DNA from: Vibrio ruber DSM 16370
Lineage (GTDB): Bacteria; Pseudomonadota; Gammaproteobacteria; Enterobacterales; Vibrionaceae
NCBI RefSeq assembly: GCF_900163965.1
Contig: NZ_FULE01000046.1
Coordinates: 99,423 to 163,422, forward strand
DNA length: 64,000 bases
Direction: 5' to 3'
Shown here: positions 25,772 to 34,883 of the stretch, in pieces
Layout: each line of letters opens with the position of its first letter
How positions within the stretch are numbered: position 1 is the first letter of the stretch
Made by a program: the position numbers and the translations under genes
The notes under the pieces: generated by a model
The model's input: the letters and a program-made list of their open reading frames with translations, nothing else
The model's database searches: none
Told to the model about the DNA's origin: nothing

Positions 25772-28700
25772 TTATTTTTCGCTGATTAAACCAAGTCTAT
25801 ATGGTAAGCGATTGTAATCTGATACACCTGAATTTGGATTTTGCCCTTGATACAAATACTGCATATTACATGCATTAATCGTAAGGGTTTGATCATATCC
25901 TGAACGTATCATCTCACCGTGACTAATATCATCCGTCCATTTTCCGCCTGGGAAAGAAACATTTGCTGCCCCTGCGAAAGGATTTGATTTGGTATCCGCC
26001 AAAGGTGTCCAGGGACCATCTAAACTCGTCGATGTCCAAGAGCGGAAATAGCGCGGAGCATATGCTTCCACTAATAATAAATATTTATTAGTGCCTTCCA
26101 CTTTATAAACGTTAGAGGCTTCAAACAGTCTCGCAACGCTATCTTGCATCACAACTTCATAACCGGAAAAGTTCGGGAAGTTACCAATCGATACTTTTGA
26201 ACGATACAACTTACCGTCGTCGCCAGAGAAGAATAAATGACAATAGTTATCGTCACAGATCACCCAATAATCGATGCCATTACTCAACCCATTTCTTAAT
26301 AACGGTTTAGGTGATGTCCAACCAGCCGGATTACTGATATCGGTGTTAGTTGAATATTTAGCGCCCCATTGGTAAATCATGTACCATCTTTTTTCTGGTT
26401 CGAAATAGAATACTTGCGGTGCAACTGTATTGCCTGCCCGTGTGGTGCTCATATCGACTTGATTTGCAGAACCGGCTTGTCTCCAGTCACTAAAGTTGAA
26501 GTAAACGCCACCCCAAGTATTTCTGGCTGTATCAAATACCGTCGCAAATACGTGATATTTATTGTTGTACCTAACAATAGTTGGATCTTTAATTGACGCC
26601 CAATTCTGTCTTTGAGGCGCAATTAACGGGCCTGTTGATGTCCAGCTGTATTTCGATTTCAGATCACACACCTGATTGCCACCGCCGGCCTCACCCCCAA
26701 TTGAAAAATCATCCGCATAAAAACTCACGGTTTCACTATCAGATTCAATAATGAAATGCTCAAAAGGTGTACCGCTTTGTGTATAAAAGCCGTGTAGTAA
26801 CGTCCAGTGATTAGCCGATGCAACGGCAGTCGCAACCTGTTCATACTCATTGTACGTTGAGCTATCACCGTCTTCCTGACGTTTAGCAGTTAACGTAATG
26901 GGTACATCAGGTGAGCCTGCGGCTAATTTAACCCATACTGCGACGTCATATTGATTACCATTCACTAAGGAACCGACATTAAAGGTAATACCGTGCCATT
27001 TGGCAGTGCGTCCAGTAATGAATACACTTGATGAACCACTGTGACTTTGTGTATTGCTTAAACGGATAGAGCCGGCCGTTGTAGACCAATTCATTAAGCT
27101 GCCTTCTGCACCACCGTTGTCAGCAAAGTTATCACTGGGTACTTGATAATCACCGTCATCACCGCCGCTGTTATCAGCAAGCAGACGAATATTACCTTGT
27201 GCAGCATTGAGTGTAACTTTATCTAATTTAGCGCCATCTTCGCGTCGTAAAATTCTCAGCGTGTGGTCGCCGGCAGTCACGTTATTGAAAGTCTGAAGCC
27301 TCACGTTGCCCCAGCCATTGGTGGCGGTGTTATTTTGAGTGACCCAGCCACCCGAATCTAACTGATAATAAAATGAATCATCGTTGCCGCCAGCCAATGA
27401 CGCCCGAATGTCCAAACCGACATTTGTTGTTTGAGAAACATTGAATTTTATTGCTACCTGTCCGCTGGCAGAATTGGAAGGGCTGCTTAATACTTGATTA
27501 CTGCCGTTGTTTGACCATTCAATATATTGCCCGTTAGAAGCGCCATTATCTGATTTAACACTCAATGGACTAAAATTACTTTGTCCGGATAAAGACTCTA
27601 ATTCCACGGACAGTGTGCCACTTCCGGGATTTCCGCCATTACCGATAAACTGATACCAGTTCAAGTTATGCCATCCATTGGCGCGCAAATATACATCATG
27701 CACACCGTTTATCGTGGTGTTTAATGCTGATAATTGGGTTTGCCACGTTTGCCAGCCACCCGTGTCATCAATATTAATTGTGGCCACTGGCGAGTTATTC
27801 AAATTATCCAAAATAACGTCTAAACTTGAGCCAGTATCTGTTGCTGCACGCAGTTTTAGCTCTTGAGCACCATTGCCAAAATTAACACCAGATACTTTTA
27901 TCCAATCACCGGTACCCATCATTATATTTAAGGTACCATCAGCCGTGTTCTCAGTTTCTATGCCATTTTCTTCATCAAACATCTCAGCCTGATTGATATT
28001 AAATGCATTGACAGTTTTAAGTTGTGGTGCGCCAGCGCGCCCGGCATTCACTTGTTTTATGCTACCGTCAGCGTTGTACTCTAAAAGGTCAACATTGACA
28101 GAACGCTGAAAACTGCTCGCGCCACGTGCGTTAGCCACAGCCCGATTATGATAAAAAATGTAACTTTTACCTTTATAGTCAACAATTGAAGCATGATTGT
28201 TATTGGAGTTATTTTCCCATGGATTGGGTAAAATCGTACCTCGGTAGGTAAATCCTGTGGTCGGATTATTACTGGTCATATAATTAATTTTCAGACCCGA
28301 ACTGGTATCGGAAGAATACGATAAGTAATAAGTGCCGTTATGCTTATGCATGTAAAGCGCTTCAAAGAAGTTTGGGACATCGATGGATATTGCACTGCCA
28401 CTGGTGCTAATCATGTCATCATTTAATTTGATTACACGAGCATTCCCCGGACCACCGCCACCAAAATACAAATAGGCTTGACCATCATCATCAATAAACA
28501 CGCCGGGATCAAAAATCCACTGCACACTACCGTTTGGTGTACTGCTATCCACCAGTGGGTGGCCTAGTGGGTCAACATAAGGACCTTCTGGGTTATCTGC
28601 AACGGCCACACCAATTGAACCGCCACCATCAGGAAAATATAAATAGTATTTTCCATTTCGTTCTATAAAATCAGGTGCGTAGGCCAAATTGGCCCAGCTA

Positions 28701-29002
28701 GTATTCGTTTTAGAATTCCAAATAATGCCATGATCTTGCCAATTCACCATGTCGTCGGAAGAAAACAAATAGTAATCTTTCAATTGGCTATAATCGGTTT
28801 GGTTATCCTGATCGTGCGTGGTCACTACATAGACCCGCCCATTAAAAACACGGGCGGCAGGATCAGCTGTATAGACATGTGATACAATAGGGTTCGCTGC
28901 AAGCGCGGTTTCAGGTAAAGTCACACTGCTTGCAAGTATTCCAAGCACCATGGCTGCCGATGCCTTGGCATACATGTTCTTAGAGAGACATTTTATATTC
29001 AT
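25772..29002 (-). CDS. Multimodular arabinofuranosidase: GH43 - CBMs - GH62
   Basis: A 1076-aa secreted enzyme with signal peptide (about 1-35). The first catalytic domain (about 36-330) is a GH43 five-bladed propeller (HVYTADPAARVFNGRVYVV, YAPDFIERNGKYYLYFPDG, WIFDPGVFIDDDGQAYLYFG). Three binding modules follow: a CBM6-like (about 335-460), a second CBM6/35-like (about 465-610) and a CBM4_9-like (about 625-770). The last ~300 residues are a second catalytic domain of GH62 type (SWTSTGPLIAP, WASIKDPTIVRYNNKYHVFA, APQVFYFEPEKRWYMIYQWG, GIDYWVICDD). Both families release arabinose from arabinoxylan. With the esterase 109 bases downstream on the same strand it forms a xylan-debranching pair. Confidence 0.88.
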   Translation of the reverse strand: MNIKCLSKNMYAKASAAMVLGILASSVTLPETALAANPIVSHVYTADPAARVFNGRVYVVTTHDQDNQTDYSQLKDYYLFSSDDMVNWQDHGIIWNSKTNTSWANLAYAPDFIERNGKYYLYFPDGGGSIGVAVADNPEGPYVDPLGHPLVDSSTPNGSVQWIFDPGVFIDDDGQAYLYFGGGGPGNARVIKLNDDMISTSGSAISIDVPNFFEALYMHKHNGTYYLSYSSDTSSGLKINYMTSNNPTTGFTYRGTILPNPWENNSNNNHASIVDYKGKSYIFYHNRAVANARGASSFQRSVNVDLLEYNADGSIKQVNAGRAGAPQLKTVNAFNINQAEMFDEENGIETENTADGTLNIMMGTGDWIKVSGVNFGNGAQELKLRAATDTGSSLDVILDNLNNSPVATINIDDTGGWQTWQTQLSALNTTINGVHDVYLRANGWHNLNWYQFIGNGGNPGSGTLSVELESLSGQSNFSPLSVKSDNGASNGQYIEWSNNGSNQVLSSPSNSASGQVAIKFNVSQTTNVGLDIRASLAGGNDDSFYYQLDSGGWVTQNNTATNGWGNVRLQTFNNVTAGDHTLRILRREDGAKLDKVTLNAAQGNIRLLADNSGGDDGDYQVPSDNFADNGGAEGSLMNWSTTAGSIRLSNTQSHSGSSSVFITGRTAKWHGITFNVGSLVNGNQYDVAVWVKLAAGSPDVPITLTAKRQEDGDSSTYNEYEQVATAVASANHWTLLHGFYTQSGTPFEHFIIESDSETVSFYADDFSIGGEAGGGNQVCDLKSKYSWTSTGPLIAPQRQNWASIKDPTIVRYNNKYHVFATVFDTARNTWGGVYFNFSDWRQAGSANQVDMSTTRAGNTVAPQVFYFEPEKRWYMIYQWGAKYSTNTDISNPAGWTSPKPLLRNGLSNGIDYWVICDDNYCHLFFSGDDGKLYRSKVSIGNFPNFSGYEVVMQDSVARLFEASNVYKVEGTNKYLLLVEAYAPRYFRSWTSTSLDGPWTPLADTKSNPFAGAANVSFPGGKWTDDISHGEMIRSGYDQTLTINACNMQYLYQGQNPNSGVSDYNRLPYRLGLISEK

Positions 29003-30061
29003 TGTGTATTCCTTTTACAAATTAATAATGTCCGGTTAGATGTTGTGATGGTTCTCAATTCAGCGACCTGATTAAAATAAGGTCATTTGCTTCGTTAGCA
29101 TTATTGAAAAAAATAATGTTCGTCAGTTAAGTGTGTCACGTAGTTGAATAAATTTTAGAGTGATTTTCTTGACTATTTTGTCAAATAAAAATCGACTTTT
29201 TACGATCATGTAAAACATAGTATTTAACTTTGAAAGTGCAATTTTTAGAATTTGTTTATGGATTATGTTATTTATTATTTTTGATCGCTGCCACTACTTA
29301 TAGGTACACTATTAATACAATTAACAAAACCGTTTGTGTCTTAGATGAATTTTAGGCTAAGTGTGTATGTAGCACCTAAGTTTGAGTCGTGTTTTAATCA
29401 TCCCTTAAACTAGGCTTATAGATTAAAATATATTTTTATTTCAATGGCTTAAAGTGATAAGCGCTGTGATAATACTGTAATAAGAGAGCCCCTGTATGTG
29501 TTTGCTGCAACCGATGCTTAACAGCCGTATGACAGAAGAATTTAATGATTTTTTTGATTTTAATCTGGCTGTAAATATATCCGGATTAGTTAAGCTCGGC
29601 TATTGATAGGTAGAAGGATTATATCTTTTATATTGTTGCCAATCTCTAATTACTGTGAATTTTTAGGACATTAAAAAATCTTTTCTCGAAATTTTAATGG
29701 TATATTTTTAGTTTCTGAATAAAAGCCGTTATTCTGTATATTAGTTTCAATTTTCCTTGCTACATCCACAACCGCCTTGAACCAGCCATAATCAGTCTTG
29801 CTAATTGTTTGAGTTTTCAACGATACGACTTTACGAACAATATCATGATGATGATGAGTCTCATCGATATCTGAATCATGACCAAATTAAATCATGGAGA
29901 TCAAGCGGCGGAGCCAGTTTATTTTTTGCTTGTCGCGATACCTTTCTCAGCCCGGTTTTCAAGCTAATTCACTTTTTGAATTGGCTTTGATGTTAAATTT
30001 GGTTAGTTTGTGTTGAATGATGTTGGCGTGATTTGAATGAGTGATTGCAAGGAGAGATGTC
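29003..30061. other. Long AT-rich intergenic region
   Basis: About 1 kb between the divergent GH43-GH62 and phzF-like genes. I find no convincing gene; a 61-codon frame at 29805-29990 has no ribosome site or recognisable sequence. It must contain both promoters. The stretch at 29020-29300 is AT-rich with palindromic patches, but I could not assign an operator. Confidence 0.5.
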
Positions 30062-30970
30062 TTGAACAACGTAAAAGTGATTTTAGTAAACGCTTTTATT
30101 GAAAATGGCAGCGGTGGCAACCCTGCGGGCGTAGTATTGGATGCTGATAAACTGTCAGACCAAGAAAAGTTAGCCATCGCACAGGCCGTCGGCTATTCCG
30201 AGACGGCCTTTGTCTCGCAAGCGTTATCTTCACAAGCATCGTCTTCACAAACACTGCCACAAGAGCGTGAAGCCGATTTTGAAGTCTCGTTTTTTACCCC
30301 AACCGAAGAAGTCGACTTTTGCGGGCACGCAACGTTAGCTACGTTTTCAACTTTGTATCACAGAGGATTGCTCACAGAAGGGCAATACACGCAAAAAACG
30401 AAAGCGGGATTGCTCGGTGTGATGATCGAACCGGATGGTCACGTCGTGATGCAGCAGAATTTACCGGAATATATCAAAGTGATTGATTATGAGGACATAT
30501 CCCCGTTAATCGGTATTGATGCAGCTCTGTTGGCATCAACCGGATTGCCAATTGAGGTTCTCTCGACCGGGTTGCCGGATATTATTGTGCCGCTCCCGTA
30601 CGGTTACCTCAATCACATCCAAGTCAATCACGATTTACTCAGCGACTTCTCACAACAACATCAGGTGACGGGAATGCATGTGTTTGAGTTATGTGAGGAG
30701 AATAGTGAATTTACGGCAAAGTGCAGAAATTTTGCGCCCTTAGTCGGAATTCCGGAAGAATCAGCCACCGGGAGTGCCAACGGTGCACTGGCATGTTATC
30801 TGACCAAACACCTGTATGCCGGTCATTCTCGCACTTTTACTTTCGAGCAAGGCAGGGCGATGGGCAGTCCCTCAAGAATTACAGCGTCCGTTGAGTCAGA
30901 CATGTCAGGGGTCACTCAAGTCTCGGTCGGTGGTTTTGCACAAGCATTTGGGACGCGTTTACTGCCGTAA
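30062..30970 (+). CDS. PhzF-family isomerase/epimerase-like protein
   Basis: 302 aa with the PhzF signature: an N-terminal VILVNAFIENGSGGNPAGVV, the catalytic Glu in GYSETAFV, FFTPTEEVDFCGHATLA, and the C-terminal half-barrel motif EESATGSANGALACYL. PhzF folds are two-lobed and catalyse proton shifts on small metabolites; the substrate of this relative is unknown. AAGGAGAG sits 6-7 bases before a TTG at 30062, which I take as the start; a GTG at 30041 is the alternative. It appears monocistronic and converges with the amylase gene. Confidence 0.88.
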   Translation: MNNVKVILVNAFIENGSGGNPAGVVLDADKLSDQEKLAIAQAVGYSETAFVSQALSSQASSSQTLPQEREADFEVSFFTPTEEVDFCGHATLATFSTLYHRGLLTEGQYTQKTKAGLLGVMIEPDGHVVMQQNLPEYIKVIDYEDISPLIGIDAALLASTGLPIEVLSTGLPDIIVPLPYGYLNHIQVNHDLLSDFSQQHQVTGMHVFELCEENSEFTAKCRNFAPLVGIPEESATGSANGALACYLTKHLYAGHSRTFTFEQGRAMGSPSRITASVESDMSGVTQVSVGGFAQAFGTRLLP

Positions 30971-31106
30971 ACATATCCGGGGGGCACGGGTAAAGATATG
31001 ACTGACATGGATGAAGCTTCAGTGCTCCAAGAGCCAGCCGTAGCTGCTTCATCTTCTCCCGGCCCCACAATATATAACGCATGATATAACAGACGGTGCG
31101 TATAAC

Positions 31107-33146
31107 TTAGTTCATACTACATGCAGTCATTTCCTGCCACTGACTGTCTTGATAACAGAGTTTCGGTGGTGCTGCCGATAAATCGTTGGTCTGGCGGCTG
31201 CCATTGTCACTAAAAATTACATTCAGGGAAGCGAGTTCCTGATTGAAATCATAGCAATAGCTGTTGTTTTCCTTCGTCATGGCAACACCCGGCCACGATA
31301 CCGCATTGACAGGAGAGGCTGCTTTGACATTCCAGAAGTAAAGATAAGGTTGGTTAAAGTCCTGCCGGTTGTCATAACACACTTTGTTATTTTGCACCGT
31401 AGGATGATCGTTATCTCCGGGTTTAATGGTAAAGCCACACCCACTCAGCGATTTCCAGTTGCCGTTCATGTAACAAGTACCGGATTGAGTGGTGAGATCA
31501 ACGGTCTTAGAGGCTCCCTGATCCGAGAAAATCACGTTAACTGTCGTGAGCTGGGCTCCGGGTTCAAAGCAAGCAAAATCACCATTTTTCGTCATCGCGA
31601 CCCCGGGCCAAGTGGTTGCTTTTAATGCGCCTGCCGGGGCAACATTCCAGTAATAGATCGAAGGTGTATTAAACGCGGTATTTTTGTCGTAGTAGCAGAT
31701 TGCCTGTGCACTCACTGCTGTTGCAGGAACGGGCTCATTCGGTTGCGGCGGTGTTGTTCCGCCATCGATTTTTGCCCCCATGTGAATCGCAGCCGCATTT
31801 TGCAAAGGGACACTAAATATGGCGTTACCCTGACTGTCCACGTGAATGATATTGCCGCTGCACGCACCATTATTCGGGTCAAAATTACCGGAGATAATAT
31901 CGCAGTAGTCCCCTTCAGGCATGCCGGTATTCAGTGTTTTGTCCAGTGCCGCGGTATCACTGCGGTTAATGACGACAAACCCAAGTCCGCCACGGCCGAA
32001 CGCGATCTGATTGCTACCGTTATCCCACCAGTGAGTAACTTGTTGCTGCGTGGCGGTGACGTTGCGAAAGGCAACCATATTGGCAACACCGCGCCATTGA
32101 TGGGTACAGATCCAGTCACCGCCATTAAAGCGGCAGGCATTCCCTGAATGGACGCCAGTCGCCGGCGGTGCATCATCACTGTGATTAAATTGATAGCCGG
32201 ACATAATTTTCGGATAACCGTAAGGGTAGGCCAACATAAACACATTGCCGAGCATGTATAAATTGCCTTGGTCTTTATAGGTCAGCTCGTTGCTGGCATT
32301 GGTGCGTTCATCATCATGGTTGGTGACGAATACGACGGCATCATCGCTGGGGAGCCAGCCGCTCCAATGATTCAGCTCTTTCAGCTCATTGATGTGGCCG
32401 TTTTTAAATTTACTGCCAAGGGTACGGGCAAAGTTAAACTCCGTGACATCCCCATTGCCAATATATTCTGAAGGCTGGATTGGTTCGCCACCTGCCCCAA
32501 TCACTTCCTGAAAGATATATGGATTGCCGTTGAGTTTACTTTTTATTGCAGCAATATCGCCTGCCGGAATATGTTTGGCTGCGTCAATTCGGAAACCGGC
32601 AACCCCCATACTGATGGCATCATTCATATAGTCCGCAATTTTTTGCCGCACATAGTCTGATTCGGTTTTTAAGTCATTCAGCCCAACCAAATCGCAGTTT
32701 TGCACTTGCCAGCGATTCCCGTAATTAATATTGCCGGTACAGTTGTGAAAATCATTGGGGCCATAAGGCACATCGGGGAAGTTGCGATTTAACGCGGCCA
32801 TATGATTGATGACAGCATCGAGATAAATATCAACGCCTGCCGCTTTACAGCGACTGACCATATCTTTGAACTGCTCGCGGTTACCACTGCGGTTATCAAA
32901 CTGGTAACTCATCGGTTGATAACGAGACCACCAGGCTGGGTTATCAATACTCTTCTGCGGTGGCGAAATCTGGACAGCCGCAAACCCTTTTGGCCCCAGA
33001 AAGTCTTCACACTCGGTCGCAATGTCAGACCAGCTCCATTCAAATAGATGAACAAAGGCGGTTTTGGGCGCATCCTGTGCATATGCCGGAGAGATCCCCA
33101 ACAGGCAGCTGCATAGCATGATCCCGGTCGATAGTTTGTTGTTCAT
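31107..33146 (-). CDS. Secreted alpha-amylase (GH13) with two starch-binding repeats
   Basis: 679 aa. The signal peptide ends at PAYA (residue 23). GH13 motifs: DAVINH (region I), GFRIDAAKH (nucleophile Asp), EVIG (acid Glu) and FVTNHDDER (region IV Asp). After the beta-sandwich domain C there are two similar ~95-residue modules (starting ICYYDKNTAFNTPSIYYWNV and VCYDNRQDFNQPYLYFWNV, each with TWPGVAMTK or SWPGVAMTK and NVIFSD). These match the starch-binding CBM25/26-like repeats seen in vibrio amylases. It would hydrolyse extracellular starch. The gene is single, with its own promoter region to the right. Confidence 0.93.
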   Translation of the reverse strand: MNNKLSTGIMLCSCLLGISPAYAQDAPKTAFVHLFEWSWSDIATECEDFLGPKGFAAVQISPPQKSIDNPAWWSRYQPMSYQFDNRSGNREQFKDMVSRCKAAGVDIYLDAVINHMAALNRNFPDVPYGPNDFHNCTGNINYGNRWQVQNCDLVGLNDLKTESDYVRQKIADYMNDAISMGVAGFRIDAAKHIPAGDIAAIKSKLNGNPYIFQEVIGAGGEPIQPSEYIGNGDVTEFNFARTLGSKFKNGHINELKELNHWSGWLPSDDAVVFVTNHDDERTNASNELTYKDQGNLYMLGNVFMLAYPYGYPKIMSGYQFNHSDDAPPATGVHSGNACRFNGGDWICTHQWRGVANMVAFRNVTATQQQVTHWWDNGSNQIAFGRGGLGFVVINRSDTAALDKTLNTGMPEGDYCDIISGNFDPNNGACSGNIIHVDSQGNAIFSVPLQNAAAIHMGAKIDGGTTPPQPNEPVPATAVSAQAICYYDKNTAFNTPSIYYWNVAPAGALKATTWPGVAMTKNGDFACFEPGAQLTTVNVIFSDQGASKTVDLTTQSGTCYMNGNWKSLSGCGFTIKPGDNDHPTVQNNKVCYDNRQDFNQPYLYFWNVKAASPVNAVSWPGVAMTKENNSYCYDFNQELASLNVIFSDNGSRQTNDLSAAPPKLCYQDSQWQEMTACSMN

Positions 33147-33732
33147 ATTCTCATCCTAACCATTTCAATTTGTCTTGATTGTTCCGTTACCATGTGTTCC
33201 GTCAATATGTCACTCAATCATTGGCAAACTGATGCTTGCAACATATCAACACCCATTATCATAGAAACAAATCATGGCGGAGAGCTCATCCACTGGTTCA
33301 AATGACCGGGAGGAATACGGCAGGCGTAGAATTGTATGCGCCAACCTTTTTGTGAGAACAGTCACCGAATTAGGGATGAGAATTATGTAACTGGATGAAA
33401 TATTCATCCGAACTATTGGACTGATCACAAATTCATTTTATGAAGATGAGTTGTTTATGATTTTATTTGCGGGGCTAATGCGTAAAATAAATTTATTCTT
33501 AAAGTAAATGATACCATTCATAAATGTTTTATGGATGATGTTGTTGTTTAAACATTGGTTTTTTACGCTATTAATTATTATTTAATTGATTGTGGTCAGG
33601 TTTGTATAAATTATTTATGTGCTATGGTTGTTTACAATTTATTGTATTATCAATGATATATAAATATTTTGTTAGGCTAAGATCACATTTCTTTATTTTT
33701 TAATATATGGTTTTATCGATAGGGCAAATGGA
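33147..33732. other. AT-rich region upstream of the peptide cluster
   Basis: About 590 bases between divergent amylase and peptide-cluster genes. No supported gene; a 60-codon minus-strand frame at 33246-33428 looks like chance. The part from 33430 to 33720 is strongly AT-rich, with several TATAAT-like strings, and is the probable promoter region for the cluster. Confidence 0.5.
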
Positions 33733-34074
33733 ATGAATTCAATGAGCACTTCCTTTTTACTCCTGAGTCTCGGCAGTTTGATATTTTTAATTACAGCGCT
33801 TCCTTTAGCTTTTGGTAAGGTAAAACCGAATCGTTTCTATGGTGTCAGAATAAAATTAACATTTAGCAATAAACAACAATGGTATCGGATTAATAAAATA
33901 TATGGCTGGGCAATGACATTTTCTGTGATTGCCTTTTTTTCGGTCACACACTTAATGAATACATGGCAGGATGCACAATATGAGGTACTGAATCTTATTC
34001 TGTTTGTTGCTCAGGTCATGGTACCAACACTCGTTGTTGTTTTTTTTGTATACCGCTCAGGTAAGGAAAAGTAA
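33733..34074 (+). CDS. SdpI-family membrane protein, probable immunity
   Basis: 113 aa with three hydrophobic segments (about 5-27, 54-73, 80-106). Between the first two lies NRFYGVRIKLTFSNKQQWYRINKIYGW. This resembles the SdpI/YhfL signature (G-R-P---S---W---N---G) of the Bacillus immunity protein against the SDP killing peptide. It is the first gene of the cluster, only 2 bases before the precursor gene, the usual place for self-immunity. This is an inferred role; SdpI-like proteins also occur outside toxin systems. Confidence 0.72.
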   Translation: MNSMSTSFLLLSLGSLIFLITALPLAFGKVKPNRFYGVRIKLTFSNKQQWYRINKIYGWAMTFSVIAFFSVTHLMNTWQDAQYEVLNLILFVAQVMVPTLVVVFFVYRSGKEK

Positions 34075-34076
34075 TT

Positions 34077-34829
34077 ATGAGTCAATCTCCTAGTTTTTTG
34101 GAAAATGTAAACCACCTGCGAGCTGCATTTGTGCAAAGCTCACTTTCGTTGAAAGAATTTAAAAATGAGCCTGCGGCAATGATTGAGAAGCATAATCTTA
34201 ATTTTGCGGTGAAAACAGGCGACCAAGAAATACTTTTTTCAGACTATCTCAACCGGATTTCACCGACCGCCAGACAAGTGGTGGTGAACTCTGTTATTGA
34301 AGGGTTGCACATGAGCGATCACCATCCTTCGATTGACGGATACGAAGCCAACGATGAGGATGATGGTTGGATTGATGATGTGCATGGTGGTGTCGCTCTT
34401 GCGATTGCTGTCGCGAATGCAGTTGCTCTTGCGAATGCACTTGCGAATGCCAATGCGATTGCTAACGCCAATGCGATTGCCAATGTGAATGCAATGGCCA
34501 ATGTCGGTGGCGGTGGTGGTGGCGGTCCTTTAGCCTCTCCGCGTAGTCACGGTAACGATATGATGCCGGAAATGCGTATTTATCTGGATGATAGCGCTGT
34601 GAGTCCTGAGCTCTCTACTTATCTGAGTGAACGGGGGCTGAATATGTATCGACAGGCTGCTTTGATGAAGCACCTCGCGTGGAAACTCTTGTCACAGTCA
34701 CGTCCTCACGATGTACAAGAGGGGGTACAACATGGTGCTCAGGTTGCATATAAGGATATGAGTATCCACTTAACTATTGCTACCACAGGTGATGCATATC
34801 AAATTACTCAGGCAGATATTGTTCATTAA
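34077..34829 (+). CDS. RiPP precursor with alternating Ala/Asn core
   Basis: 250 aa in three parts. Leader, residues 1-105: acidic, helical start (FLENVNHLRAAF ... LKEFKNEPAAMIEKHNLNF) and an Asp/Glu-rich end closing with DDVHGG, a double-Gly site suited to the C39 peptidase of the exporter. Core, residues 106-143: nineteen dipeptides in which every odd position is Ala (Val at 137 and 143) and every even one is V, L, I, M or N (Asn at 114, 120, 124, 126, 130, 132, 136, 138 and 142), then seven Gly (144-150). Follower, residues 151-250: a normal-looking ~100-residue sequence, unusual for this kind of precursor. Ala and Asn codons vary through the repeat (gcg/gca/gct/gcc, aat/aac), so the pattern is kept at protein level. 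The alternation recalls polytheonamide-like beta-helix peptides. Confidence 0.75.
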   Translation: MSQSPSFLENVNHLRAAFVQSSLSLKEFKNEPAAMIEKHNLNFAVKTGDQEILFSDYLNRISPTARQVVVNSVIEGLHMSDHHPSIDGYEANDEDDGWIDDVHGGVALAIAVANAVALANALANANAIANANAIANVNAMANVGGGGGGGPLASPRSHGNDMMPEMRIYLDDSAVSPELSTYLSERGLNMYRQAALMKHLAWKLLSQSRPHDVQEGVQHGAQVAYKDMSIHLTIATTGDAYQITQADIVH

Positions 34830-34883
34830 CTGATGCTGTTCCTGTTTGTCTGAAGCTTGTATCAAACATAGGTATAGCAATTG

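Noticed and set aside
29805..29990. 61-codon plus-strand frame between GH43-GH62 and phzF-like genes
   Set aside because: No ribosome site, no recognisable protein features.
33246..33428. 60-codon minus-strand frame upstream of the amylase gene
   Set aside because: Composition and lack of a ribosome site suggest chance in AT-rich DNA.
34392..34526. Simple DNA satellite or low-complexity artefact in the precursor gene
   Set aside because: Codons vary along the stretch, the frame is exact, and the surrounding genes form a coherent maturation and export set.
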